From Pseudomonas sp. ANT_H4 (lineage in GTDB: Bacteria > Pseudomonadota > Gammaproteobacteria > Pseudomonadales > Pseudomonadaceae): a DNA stretch of 64,000 bases. The position numbers were made by a program, and so were the translations under genes. Each line of letters opens with the position of its first letter. The stretch's first letter is position 1. The notes beneath the pieces are model-generated. The model worked only from the letters and a program-made list of their open reading frames with translations. It was not told the DNA's origin and did not search any database. Positions 1-7,740 of this stretch are shown here, one piece after another. The stretch is taken from NCBI RefSeq assembly GCF_008369295.1, contig NZ_VOBG01000016.1, forward strand, positions 1-64,000. Reading direction: 5' to 3'.

Positions 1-40
1 AGCGGGAGGCGAATTCTACAGCGTTACTCGCTGCTGTCAA
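1..40 (-). promoter_or_regulatory. rRNA-type promoter, proximal (P2)
   Basis: Read on the minus strand there is TTGACA (35-40), a 16-base spacer and TAGAAT (13-18), followed by a G+C-rich discriminator that runs to the window edge. The A-rich stretch just upstream of the -35 could act as an UP element. Transcription would leave the window to the left. The near-consensus hexamers and GC discriminator are typical of rRNA promoters, so a 16S rRNA gene is inferred beyond base 1. Confidence 0.75.
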
Positions 41-207
41 CACCTCTTTTTCTCCGCTTTCGACCGAGAAGATCGAAACGTTAATAGGGTCAAACAACAC
101 GACCTTATCAACTCCTTCTGGGCTTCGGTGAACTGAAGCAACTCGCTATCGAAACCTACATAACTCTTTGTTTACCAAGGAGTTTTCCGTTTCGACTGCG
201 CCGGAAG

Positions 208-242
208 TGGGCGAATTATAGACTTCCAGAATCTGCCGTCAA
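208..242 (-). promoter_or_regulatory. rRNA-type promoter, distal (P1)
   Basis: On the minus strand TTGACG (237-242) and TATAAT (215-220) are separated by 16 bases, and the bases after the -10 repeat the TTCGCC discriminator seen at the proximal promoter. It begins only about 8 bases past the msrQ stop codon. Two tandem promoters with matching architecture and no ORF in 1-249 fit the leader of an rRNA operon. Confidence 0.7.
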
Positions 243-249
243 GGGTTAA

Positions 250-870
250 TTACGCTTTTGTTACAGAAGGTGCTTTTTTCGCTATAAGACGTGGAATCCG
301 GCGCATTACCGGCGGTACCCGCAGCACCAGGAGCAGTACACCTATAGATGCATAGATAGCCCACTCCTTCAGGTCAGCACGAACGATCCACAACATATGC
401 AGCAGACCAAGCCCGAGAATCACGTAAACCATACGATGCAGCTTCTTCCAGCGCGCACCCAACCGACGCTGGCTATAGCGGTTTGACGTTACCGTCAGCA
501 CCAAAAGGCAAAGGAAGCCCAAGGCACCCACAATAATATAGGGCCGCTTGCGCAGCTCTACGCCCAGCTGTGACCAGTCAAGCCCCAGGATAAAGACGCT
601 GTAGGCGGCCAGGTGCAAAACCACATAGGCAAAGCACCACAACCCTAACTGCCGGCGCACACCGATCCACCCCGCCCAACCGCTGAGCTTGTGCAGTGGC
701 GTCATGCTCAGGGTTATCAGCAACAGGGTCAAAGTACCAAGCCCCAGCCTGTCCACCAGTACTTTCCCTGGATCAGGCCCAAGGGCGAAGCTCCAAGCCT
801 CATACAACCAGAGCAACGGCCATACGGCCACAGCTATAAATACGCCGAGGCGCCAGATCGGGTATCGCAT
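250..870 (-). CDS. msrQ: Heme-binding membrane subunit MsrQ of the periplasmic methionine sulfoxide reductase system
   Basis: 206 residues, almost wholly hydrophobic with about six membrane segments, matching the YedZ/MsrQ ferric-reductase-like family in length and composition. Histidines sit in the central helices (for example in LHLAAY and KLHRMVYV), as expected for a b-type heme carrier. It passes electrons from the quinone pool or flavin to MsrP. An in-frame TTG lies one codon upstream, but the ATG at 870 overlaps the msrP stop as ATGA, which favours this start and translational coupling. The first rRNA promoter begins immediately downstream. Confidence 0.9.
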   Translation of the reverse strand: MRYPIWRLGVFIAVAVWPLLWLYEAWSFALGPDPGKVLVDRLGLGTLTLLLITLSMTPLHKLSGWAGWIGVRRQLGLWCFAYVVLHLAAYSVFILGLDWSQLGVELRKRPYIIVGALGFLCLLVLTVTSNRYSQRRLGARWKKLHRMVYVILGLGLLHMLWIVRADLKEWAIYASIGVLLLVLRVPPVMRRIPRLIAKKAPSVTKA

Positions 871-1883
871 CAATAGTTCTTCCGCAAATCGAGACCCGTA
901 TATAAAGAGGCTACTTCATCGGCGTAGCCATTGAACATTTGCGTCTCGCGCACATTGGGACTGAACAGGCCGCTCGGCAGACGTCGCTCCCGCGCCTGGG
1001 TCCAGCGCGGATGATCGACGGTAGGGTTCACGTTCGCGTAAAAACCATACTCATCTGCAGCGATGCTTTGCCACGTGGTTTTCGGCTGCTCGCTGACCAG
1101 GCTGATTCGCACAATGGATTTGACGCTCTTGAAGCCGTACTTCCATGGCACCACCAAACGCAAGGGTGCTCCATTTTGATTAGGCAACTCACGGCCGTAC
1201 ATACCCACCGCCAGGATCGCCAAAGGATTCATCGCCTCATCAAGACGCAACCCTTCTACATAAGGCCAGTCAATCAGGGCAAAACTGGAGCGCTGCCCCG
1301 GCATACTCTTGGGGTCCTGCAGGGTCTCAAAGCGGATGTACTTGGCCTTGGAAGTAGGCTCGACCTGCTTGAGCAACGCCGAAATCGGAAAGCCAATCCA
1401 TGGAATCACCATCGACCACGCCTCAACACAGCGCAGACGATAGATACGTTCCTCCAACTGATAGGGCTTCATGAAGTCTTCCAGAGCATAGCGCCCAGGT
1501 TTTGCGACTTCACCATCGATCACCACACTCCACGGCTCGGTCTTGAGGTATCCCGCATTGGTTGCCGGATCGCCCTTGTCAGTACCGAACTCATAGAAGT
1601 TGTTGTAGTGCGTCGCGTCCTTGAACGGCGTGATCGTCTCGTCCTTGACGGTAACCGCCTGCCACTTGGTACTTGGCAGTTTGTCGGCAAACCAGCCTGG
1701 CGCCTTGCCTGGCTCGACGCCCGCATAACGGGCAGCGTCATCAGCACTGGCCCAGCGCGGCAGGCTACTGGCAGCCATGCCAGCAAGCGCACCACCGAGC
1801 AAGCTGCGGCGAGAGAAATAGAGGGATTCGGGAGTGACTTCCGATTCTTGGCAATCGGACGATTGGGGCAACTTGATTAACAT
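870..1883 (-). CDS. msrP: Periplasmic methionine sulfoxide reductase catalytic subunit MsrP (molybdopterin)
   Basis: 337 residues. It reduces methionine sulfoxide in oxidised periplasmic proteins using Mo-molybdopterin. The N-terminus has a twin-arginine signal (SRRSLLGG, arginines 25-26) followed by a hydrophobic stretch and an AxA-like cleavage site near residue 47, so export is by Tat with cofactor bound. The expected molybdenum-ligating cysteine is Cys152 in RLRCVEAW. The gene overlaps msrQ by four bases. Its Shine-Dalgarno GGAG (1889-1892 in plus coordinates) is buried in an inverted repeat described separately. pssA lies 63 bases upstream on the same strand, but co-transcription is not proven. 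Confidence 0.93.
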   Translation of the reverse strand: MLIKLPQSSDCQESEVTPESLYFSRRSLLGGALAGMAASSLPRWASADDAARYAGVEPGKAPGWFADKLPSTKWQAVTVKDETITPFKDATHYNNFYEFGTDKGDPATNAGYLKTEPWSVVIDGEVAKPGRYALEDFMKPYQLEERIYRLRCVEAWSMVIPWIGFPISALLKQVEPTSKAKYIRFETLQDPKSMPGQRSSFALIDWPYVEGLRLDEAMNPLAILAVGMYGRELPNQNGAPLRLVVPWKYGFKSVKSIVRISLVSEQPKTTWQSIAADEYGFYANVNPTVDHPRWTQARERRLPSGLFSPNVRETQMFNGYADEVASLYTGLDLRKNY

Positions 1884-1888
1884 GGCAA

Positions 1889-1930
1889 CTCCGCAGCTTT
1901 GGAGGACTGATGCACCAATAGACTGCGGAG
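1889..1930 (-). promoter_or_regulatory. Inverted repeat covering the msrP ribosome-binding site
   Basis: CTCCGCAG at 1889-1896 and CTGCGGAG at 1923-1930 form an 8-bp perfect stem with a 26-base loop. In the msrP mRNA the 3' arm contains the GGAG Shine-Dalgarno five bases before the ATG. There is no U-tract, so it is unlikely to be a simple terminator for pssA. Confidence 0.5.
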
Positions 1931-1946
1931 TATGGTGGAAATTACA

Positions 1947-2804
1947 TTAAGGCAACGTTTTACGCCTACGAAGATCAAGCAAATACTGCACCGGGCCGGA
2001 AGCAGCATAGGCAAGGAACACCAGCAACAGAATCCGCGGCGGATCACTGAAGACCACCGCGAATACCAACACCACCGCAAGGATCGCCACGAAGGGCACG
2101 CGCCCCTTGAGATCGAGCTCCTTGAAGCTGTTGTACTTGATATTACTGACCATCAGCATACCGGCAGCCGCCACCATCAAAGCGACCAGGAACGACATCT
2201 TCGACCCCTGGATGCCATAGTCACTGAACGCCCAGACGATACCGGCAACCACACCTGCTGCAGCCGGACTGGCCAGGCCGATGAAGTAACGCTTGTCGGC
2301 CGTGCCCACCTGGGTATTGAAACGCGCCAGACGTAACGCCGCGCCCGCAACATAAATGAACGCCACCATCCAGCCAACCTTACCCATATCACCCAGGGCC
2401 CAGGCAAACGCCAGCAACGCCGGCGCAACACCAAAGGCGACCATGTCGGAAAGCGAGTCATACTCGGCACCGAATGCACTCTGGGTGTTGGTCATCCGCG
2501 CCACACGACCATCCAGACCATCGAGGACCATGGCCACGAAGATCGCTATCGCAGCAAAGCCAAAGTACTTGCTGGCACTGACCGTATCACCGGCCGCAAG
2601 AGCGCTCTGGGCACTCATGGAATTGATAATGGAATAGAAGCCAGCGAACAGGTTCGCAGTAGTGAACAGATTAGGCAGAAGATAGATACCACGGTGCCGG
2701 ACTTTACGGCCTTCAGCGTCATGCCCTTCTTCGACATGCTCATCGATCGGTAGCAGGCTTTCGGCGTCAGAAGCCTGGTTTGGCTCTTCGGGACGTTCGC
2801 TCAT
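1947..2804 (-). CDS. pssA: CDP-diacylglycerol--serine O-phosphatidyltransferase
   Basis: 285 residues. It makes phosphatidylserine, the precursor of phosphatidylethanolamine, from CDP-diacylglycerol and serine at the inner membrane. The CDP-alcohol phosphatidyltransferase signature is complete: Asp95, Asp98, Gly99, Ala102-Arg103, Gly112, Asp116 and Asp120 in the canonical spacing. About seven or eight hydrophobic segments follow a charged cytoplasmic N-terminal tail of about 40 residues, the layout of the integral-membrane PssA type rather than the E. coli peripheral type. It sits downstream of ilvC, but the ilvC terminator separates them. Confidence 0.93.
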   Translation of the reverse strand: MSERPEEPNQASDAESLLPIDEHVEEGHDAEGRKVRHRGIYLLPNLFTTANLFAGFYSIINSMSAQSALAAGDTVSASKYFGFAAIAIFVAMVLDGLDGRVARMTNTQSAFGAEYDSLSDMVAFGVAPALLAFAWALGDMGKVGWMVAFIYVAGAALRLARFNTQVGTADKRYFIGLASPAAAGVVAGIVWAFSDYGIQGSKMSFLVALMVAAAGMLMVSNIKYNSFKELDLKGRVPFVAILAVVLVFAVVFSDPPRILLLVFLAYAASGPVQYLLDLRRRKTLP

Positions 2805-2905
2805 GGACTTTACCTTGCAACGGTTTGAAAAATCTCGACAGAAACTTGCGGCGAGTGTTCGCCCGCAAACGATGCAGCTTTATACCAGAACCTGCCCCCC
2901 AAACG

Positions 2906-2932
2906 AAAAAACGCGGCCTAGGCCGCGTTTTT
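2906..2932 (-). terminator. Intrinsic terminator after ilvC
   Basis: A perfect palindromic stem of A-run, ACGCGGCC/GGCCGCGT and T-run lies 17 bases beyond the ilvC stop. Flanking A and T runs on both sides make it potentially bidirectional, but only the minus-strand direction has a gene to terminate. Confidence 0.85.
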
Positions 2933-2948
2933 CCTTGATACCTACGAC

Positions 2949-3965
2949 TTAGTTCTTGGCTTTGTCGACGATCTTGTTGGCACCGATCCACGGCATCATG
3001 GAGCGCAGTTGCTCGCCGATGATTTCGATACCGTGAGCGGCGTTGTTACGGCGCTTGGCGGTCATCGAAGGGTAGCCGGTTGCGCCTTCGCTGATGAACA
3101 TTTTGGCGTATTCGCCGTCCTGAATACGTTTCAGAGCGTTGCGCATAGCCTGACGGGATTCAGCGTTGATCACTTCCGGGCCAGTCACATACTCGCCGTA
3201 TTCAGCGTTGTTGGAGATCGAGTAGTTCATGTTGGCGATACCGCCTTCGTACATGAGGTCCACGATCAGCTTCAGTTCGTGCAGGCATTCAAAGTAGGCC
3301 ATTTCTGGCGCGTAACCAGCTTCAACCAAAGTTTCGAAACCGGCTTTAACCAGCTCAACGGTACCGCCGCAAAGAACGGCTTGTTCGCCGAACAGGTCGG
3401 TTTCGGTCTCGTCCTTGAAGGTGGTTTCGATGATGCCGGTACGACCGCCACCGACGCCAGCAGCGTAAGACAGTGCAACGTTCTTGGCATTGCCCGAGGC
3501 GTCCTGGTAGATCGCGATCAGGTCAGGAATACCGCCGCCCTTGACGAACTCGGTACGCACGGTGTGGCCCGGCGCTTTCGGCGCGATCATGATCACGTCG
3601 AGGTCGGCGCGTGGCACAACCTGGTTGTAGTGGATCGCGAAGCCGTGGGAGAAGGCCAGGGTGGCGCCCTTCTTGATGTTCGGCTCAACTTCGGTCTTGT
3701 ACAGCGCGGACTGGAACTCATCCGGGGTCAGGATCATGACCACGTCGGCAGCAGCAACAGCAGAAGCCACATCGGTAACTTTCAGGCCGTGAGCTTCGGC
3801 CTTGGCCACAGTGGCCGAGCCTTTGCGCAGACCAACAGTCACATCGACGCCGGAGTCTTTCAGGTTGCAGGCTTGAGCGTGACCCTGGGAGCCGTAGCCG
3901 ATGATGGCGACTTTTTTGCCCTGGATGATCGACAGGTCACAATCTTTATCGTAATAAACTTTCAT
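2949..3965 (-). CDS. ilvC: Ketol-acid reductoisomerase (class I)
   Basis: 338 residues, the length of the short class I enzymes. It converts acetolactate or acetohydroxybutyrate to the dihydroxy acids of valine and isoleucine synthesis using NADPH and Mg2+. The Rossmann motif GYGSQGHA is at 23-30. The Mg-binding residues Asp190 and Glu194 lie in ETETDLFGEQ. The start ATG is preceded by GAGGAA. It is the last gene of an ilvI-ilvH-ilvC run with a 48-base gap after ilvH and a terminator behind it. Confidence 0.97.
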   Translation of the reverse strand: MKVYYDKDCDLSIIQGKKVAIIGYGSQGHAQACNLKDSGVDVTVGLRKGSATVAKAEAHGLKVTDVASAVAAADVVMILTPDEFQSALYKTEVEPNIKKGATLAFSHGFAIHYNQVVPRADLDVIMIAPKAPGHTVRTEFVKGGGIPDLIAIYQDASGNAKNVALSYAAGVGGGRTGIIETTFKDETETDLFGEQAVLCGGTVELVKAGFETLVEAGYAPEMAYFECLHELKLIVDLMYEGGIANMNYSISNNAEYGEYVTGPEVINAESRQAMRNALKRIQDGEYAKMFISEGATGYPSMTAKRRNNAAHGIEIIGEQLRSMMPWIGANKIVDKAKN

Positions 3966-4013
3966 GAGGTTCCTCTATATATCCAGGCCGTTAAGGCCAT
4001 TCGCTAATTTGGG

Positions 4014-4505
4014 TTAGATGCTGAGTACTTTGTCGCCACGGGCGATCCCGGTGACGCCACTGCGTACAGTTTCCAGAATCGAGGCCGTCCCGATCGACTG
4101 GATGAAGCTGTCCAGCTTGTCGCTTGTACCGGTCAATTGAACGGTATAAACGCTGGCGCTCACATCGACGATCTGCCCGCGATAGATGTCGGTAGTGCGC
4201 TTGATCTCGGCACGTTGAGCGCCCGTAGCCTTAACCTTAACCAGCATCAGCTCGCGCTCGATGTGGGCACTTTCCGACAAGTCGACCAGCTTGACCACTT
4301 CGATCAGTTTGTTGAGGTTCTTGGTGATCTGCTCGATCACCTCATCATGGCCAACAGTAGTCAATGTCAGGCGCGACAGGGTTGGGTCTTCGGTCGGCGC
4401 CACAGTCAGGCTTTCGATGTTGTAGTTGCGTTGCGAAAACAGGCCGACCACACGAGACAGAGCGCCCGGTTCGTTCTCCAGAAGCAGGGAGATAATATGC
4501 CGCAT
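4014..4505 (-). CDS. ilvH: Acetolactate synthase small (regulatory) subunit
   Basis: 163 residues with an N-terminal ACT domain (HIISLLLENEPGALSRVVGLF and following, about 3-75) that binds valine and activates the large subunit, then a conserved C-terminal small-subunit domain. The reading frame extends 10 codons upstream, but the ATG at 4505 gives the family's MRHIIS start, and only two bases separate it from the ilvI stop. It is placed between ilvI and ilvC in one operon. Valine feedback is known for the family; it cannot be judged here. Confidence 0.95.
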   Translation of the reverse strand: MRHIISLLLENEPGALSRVVGLFSQRNYNIESLTVAPTEDPTLSRLTLTTVGHDEVIEQITKNLNKLIEVVKLVDLSESAHIERELMLVKVKATGAQRAEIKRTTDIYRGQIVDVSASVYTVQLTGTSDKLDSFIQSIGTASILETVRSGVTGIARGDKVLSI

Positions 4506-4507
4506 GA

Positions 4508-6232
4508 TTAGGTACGCTCCGTTTTGTTCAGCCACATGTCGCGCATAGAGCCGTCTTTGATCTGCATCGGGTAGACGTGCTCACTGGTGTCGACCTGAAT
4601 ATCGATGAACACCAGGCGATCCTTCAGGGCGAACGCCTCTTCCATCTTCGGCTTCAAATCCTTCAAATCGGTGATGCGCATGCCAACATGGCCATAGGCT
4701 TCAACCAGTTTGACGAAGTCAGGCAGAGACTCCATGTAGGAGTGAGAGTGACGGCTGCCGTAGCTCATGTCCTGCCACTGGCGAACCATGCCCAGCACGC
4801 CGTTGTTCAGGCAAATGATCTTCACCGGCAGGCCATATTGCAGGCATGTCGACAGCTCCTGGATGTTCATCTGGATGCTGCCCTCGCCAGTGACGCAAGC
4901 GACGTCGGCATCAGGGAAGCTCAGCTTCACACCCATGGCGGCAGGGAAACCAAAGCCCATCGTGCCCAAGCCACCAGAGTTGATCCAGCGGTTAGGCTTG
5001 TCGAATTTGTAGTACTGCGCCGCGAACATCTGGTGCTGACCTACGTCGGAGGTGACATAGGCATCGCCCTTGGTCACTTCGCACAGGGTTTCGATCACGG
5101 TTTGAGGCTTGATGATGCTGCCGTCGCCCTTGTCGTAAGGGAACAGGCCGCGGTCACCGCGCCACTCGTCGATCTGTTTCCACCAACTGGCGACGGAGTC
5201 CTTGTTCGGCGTTTCGCCGATGTCCTTGAGCGCCGCGACCATTTCGGTCAGCACGCTTTCCACAGGACCAACGATAGGTACATCAGCCTTGATGGTCTTG
5301 GAGATAGACGCCGGGTCGATGTCGATGTGGATGATCTTGGCATTCGGGCAGAACTTGCTCGCACCATTGATTACCCGGTCATCGAACCGTGCACCAACCG
5401 CAAGGATCACGTCGGCATGGTGCATGGTCAGGTTGGCGGTGTAGCTGCCGTGCATGCCGAGCATGCCGACGAACTGCCGATCCGAACCAGGGTATGAGCC
5501 CAAGCCCATCAGCGTATTGGTCACCGGCAGGTTGAGCATCTTCGCCAGTTCAGTCAGCGGTGCGGAACCGCCTCCCAGGATCACCCCTCCACCCGCGTAA
5601 AGCACCGGACGCTTGGCCGCCAGGAGCATTTCTGCCGCCTTGCGAATTTGCCCCGAGTGCCCACGAACGGCTGGGCTGTAGGAACGCAGCTTGGCTTTTT
5701 TCGGGAAGATGTATTCGAATTTTTCCGCCGGGTTGGTCATGTCTTTCGGGATATCAACCACCACGGGGCCCGGGCGACCGGATTGAGCGAGGTAGAACGC
5801 CTTTTTCATGACTTCCGGGATTTCCGAAGCATGCTTGATCATGAAGCTGTGCTTCACGATCGGCCGGGAGATACCGATCATGTCGGTTTCCTGGAATGCA
5901 TCGGTACCGACCATGGTGCTCGCCACCTGGCCGGAAATGATCACCATCGGAATGGAGTCCATATAAGCAGTCGCGATGCCGGTGATGGCATTGGTCGCGC
6001 CAGGGCCAGACGTCACCAGTACCACGCCGGCTTTACCGGTGGCACGGGCATAACCGTCAGCCATATGGGTTGCGGCCTGTTCGTGACGAACCAGGATGTG
6101 GGTGACAGCCGGTTCCTTGAACAGTGCGTCGTAGACATGCAGCAGAGCACCACCTGGGTACCCGTAGATATAGTCGACGCCTTCGTCACGCAAAAAGCGG
6201 ACGAGCATCTCACCGCCAGATAAAAGCTCCAC
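4508..6232 (-). CDS. ilvI: Acetolactate synthase large (catalytic) subunit
   Basis: 574 residues from a GTG start. Condenses pyruvate with pyruvate or 2-ketobutyrate using thiamine diphosphate, FAD and Mg2+. The catalytic glutamate is Glu51 in RHEQAATHMADG, and the TPP motif begins GEGSIQMN and ends in CLNN. A GTG three codons upstream (6241) overlaps the AGAGG Shine-Dalgarno at 6241-6245; the GTG at 6232 lies 8 bases after it and restores the usual family length of 574, so I chose it. First gene of ilvIHC, with a leader of over 240 bases discussed separately. Confidence 0.95.
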   Translation of the reverse strand: MELLSGGEMLVRFLRDEGVDYIYGYPGGALLHVYDALFKEPAVTHILVRHEQAATHMADGYARATGKAGVVLVTSGPGATNAITGIATAYMDSIPMVIISGQVASTMVGTDAFQETDMIGISRPIVKHSFMIKHASEIPEVMKKAFYLAQSGRPGPVVVDIPKDMTNPAEKFEYIFPKKAKLRSYSPAVRGHSGQIRKAAEMLLAAKRPVLYAGGGVILGGGSAPLTELAKMLNLPVTNTLMGLGSYPGSDRQFVGMLGMHGSYTANLTMHHADVILAVGARFDDRVINGASKFCPNAKIIHIDIDPASISKTIKADVPIVGPVESVLTEMVAALKDIGETPNKDSVASWWKQIDEWRGDRGLFPYDKGDGSIIKPQTVIETLCEVTKGDAYVTSDVGQHQMFAAQYYKFDKPNRWINSGGLGTMGFGFPAAMGVKLSFPDADVACVTGEGSIQMNIQELSTCLQYGLPVKIICLNNGVLGMVRQWQDMSYGSRHSHSYMESLPDFVKLVEAYGHVGMRITDLKDLKPKMEEAFALKDRLVFIDIQVDTSEHVYPMQIKDGSMRDMWLNKTERT

Positions 6233-6663
6233 GTTGTTCACCTCTAAAACGCCAGAATACCGTCTGTTAAAAACCGACGGGTCTTAATAGGTTTACTTCT
6301 CAGCAGAGCATGAGCGACGGTGGTCGCCGACTACGTCAGCACTGACTGAGCAAGTATTGGGATCGTCCCAAGTGTTGCGGGACTTTCCCACCCAGCGCGA
6401 GGTAACGCGTTGCGGGTGTAACAGGTCGGCGCGGATATACGCCTCATGATCTGCTGAGTGGATCTGCTTTTGGCAGTCCCTCTACAGCGGACTTTGGATT
6501 CTTCTGTTTCAGCCCCTTCAAGTCAAGCAATAATTGCGCTTTTTTCCAACTAAGCGCATGAGAACGCAGAAGAAAGGGGCTTGAGAAGGGATAAAACTCG
6601 CCTGAATGTCGTCAAGCGGTAGAAATATGCGCAAGGCTGCCGGAAAACCCGGCAGTCAGGCAA
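6233..6663. other. Long ilvI leader and intergenic region
   Basis: 431 bases without a clear gene. On the minus strand a possible promoter (TTGACT, 17-base spacer, AAGAAT) lies near 6495-6525, giving a leader of about 250 bases before ilvI. The leader holds a small hairpin at 6356-6370 (TTGGGA/TCCCAA) and a 38-codon ORF (6331-6447) rich in Ile/Leu/Val toward its end, but without a Shine-Dalgarno. Near 6511-6581 nested inverted repeats (AGCCCCTT/AAGGGGCT around GCGCTT/AAGCGC) flank the promoter. CTGCCGG/CCGGCAG at 6637-6655 is a weak terminator-like hairpin after yqcC. Confidence 0.45.
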
Positions 6664-6993
6664 TTAACGAGCGTCGACGATCAATTGGTCGAACTTTTTC
6701 AGCGCAGCCCGCAGGCCAAGGCTTTCTCGCGGCCGAGCGGCATAGACCATCTCGGCCATCTCCATAATTCCCGAAGCATTGGGCAGCGGCAGGTCCTGTT
6801 CAAGGATTTGCTTCATCCTTACAAGGAAAATCCATTGCAGCCACTGATGGAAATCCAGGGTATCGACCGAAAAGGGCTCAACACTGCTCAAGGCCTGCGC
6901 ACTCGGAGACACCTCGTCCCACCAGTCCTGCAATCGTAACTCACGCTCGATCATCAACAACTGTTCGGCAATCGCTGGAAAACGTGCATCCAT
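6664..6993 (-). CDS. YqcC family protein
   Basis: 109 residues, mostly helical and acidic, with no membrane segment. It matches the YqcC (DUF446) family, whose biochemical role is not established; in E. coli the homologue is next to truC. Here it is instead the last gene of a run mrcB-lpoP-yqcC. Its ATG overlaps the lpoP stop as ATGA, which suggests coupled translation. No catalytic motif can be named. The assignment rests on length and recognisable segments such as DFHQWLQWIFLVRM. Confidence 0.8.
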   Translation of the reverse strand: MDARFPAIAEQLLMIERELRLQDWWDEVSPSAQALSSVEPFSVDTLDFHQWLQWIFLVRMKQILEQDLPLPNASGIMEMAEMVYAARPRESLGLRAALKKFDQLIVDAR

Positions 6994-7724
6994 CAGAGAC
7001 TGACCTTGGCCTTTTGCCGAGCCTGAGCGGCACCGGCAGCGTCACCCTGCTTCTCACGAGCCTGGGCAATCAACCCCCATAGACTTGCCTGCAGGTCAGG
7101 TCGACCGTTGGCCAACGTCAGGCCGCGGCGTGCAAACTGCTCGGCTTGCGGCGCATCGCCCTGGGCCATGCGCACTTGTGCCAAGCGATACAGCACTTGC
7201 GGTTCGCGCGGTGCCACGCGCTGGGCGCGCTCAAGACTGGAGGATGCGCCGTTCAAGTCACCACCGGCCTGCTGTTGCTGCGCGGTGGTGAGCAAAGCCA
7301 GCACCGGGCCGTCCAATTGCTCGTCGGCCGACAAGCCACCGGCATTGGCGGACGGAATCCCGCTCGGTGTCGACGGCATGTTGTAGGTGCCCTGGTTGAT
7401 CGGCGCGGATTGAATCGGTGCAGAATCAACCGGCCCAGGAGTGATCGGCCCTGGTGTAAACGGCTCGGCACTGATTGGTGCCGATGTAGTCGCGCCGCCA
7501 CCTGGAACCATCACTACCACGCCAGAATCTTGAGGCACCGCTTGAGTTGTCGCCTGTGTAGGGCGCGTGGTCACGGTTTGACGGAAGCCGCCATTGGCCG
7601 AGATCCGATCATTGTTTGAAACAGCTGAACCGGAATCCACCACCGGAATAGAACCGCGCTGCACACTGGCGCAACCATTGAGCAAAGCCAGAGCTGTAAT
7701 AGCTGGAATCCACCACTTGTTCAC
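6993..7724 (-). CDS. lpoP: Outer-membrane TPR lipoprotein, PBP1B activator LpoP
   Basis: 243 residues from a GTG start preceded by AGAGGA. The signal peptide ends in a lipobox LLNGC with Cys18 as the lipidated residue and Ala at +2, which favours the outer membrane. A long Pro/Thr/Ser-rich linker (about 30-130, with repeated PGPIT/SAPI units) could span the periplasm, and the C-terminal part (about 140-235) holds TPR-like helices. In P. aeruginosa the TPR lipoprotein LpoP activates PBP1b; position directly after mrcB (16-base gap) supports the same role. The function is inferred from context and architecture. Confidence 0.85.
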   Translation of the reverse strand: MNKWWIPAITALALLNGCASVQRGSIPVVDSGSAVSNNDRISANGGFRQTVTTRPTQATTQAVPQDSGVVVMVPGGGATTSAPISAEPFTPGPITPGPVDSAPIQSAPINQGTYNMPSTPSGIPSANAGGLSADEQLDGPVLALLTTAQQQQAGGDLNGASSSLERAQRVAPREPQVLYRLAQVRMAQGDAPQAEQFARRGLTLANGRPDLQASLWGLIAQAREKQGDAAGAAQARQKAKVSL

Positions 7725-7740
7725 TTGAAATCCTCTTTGC

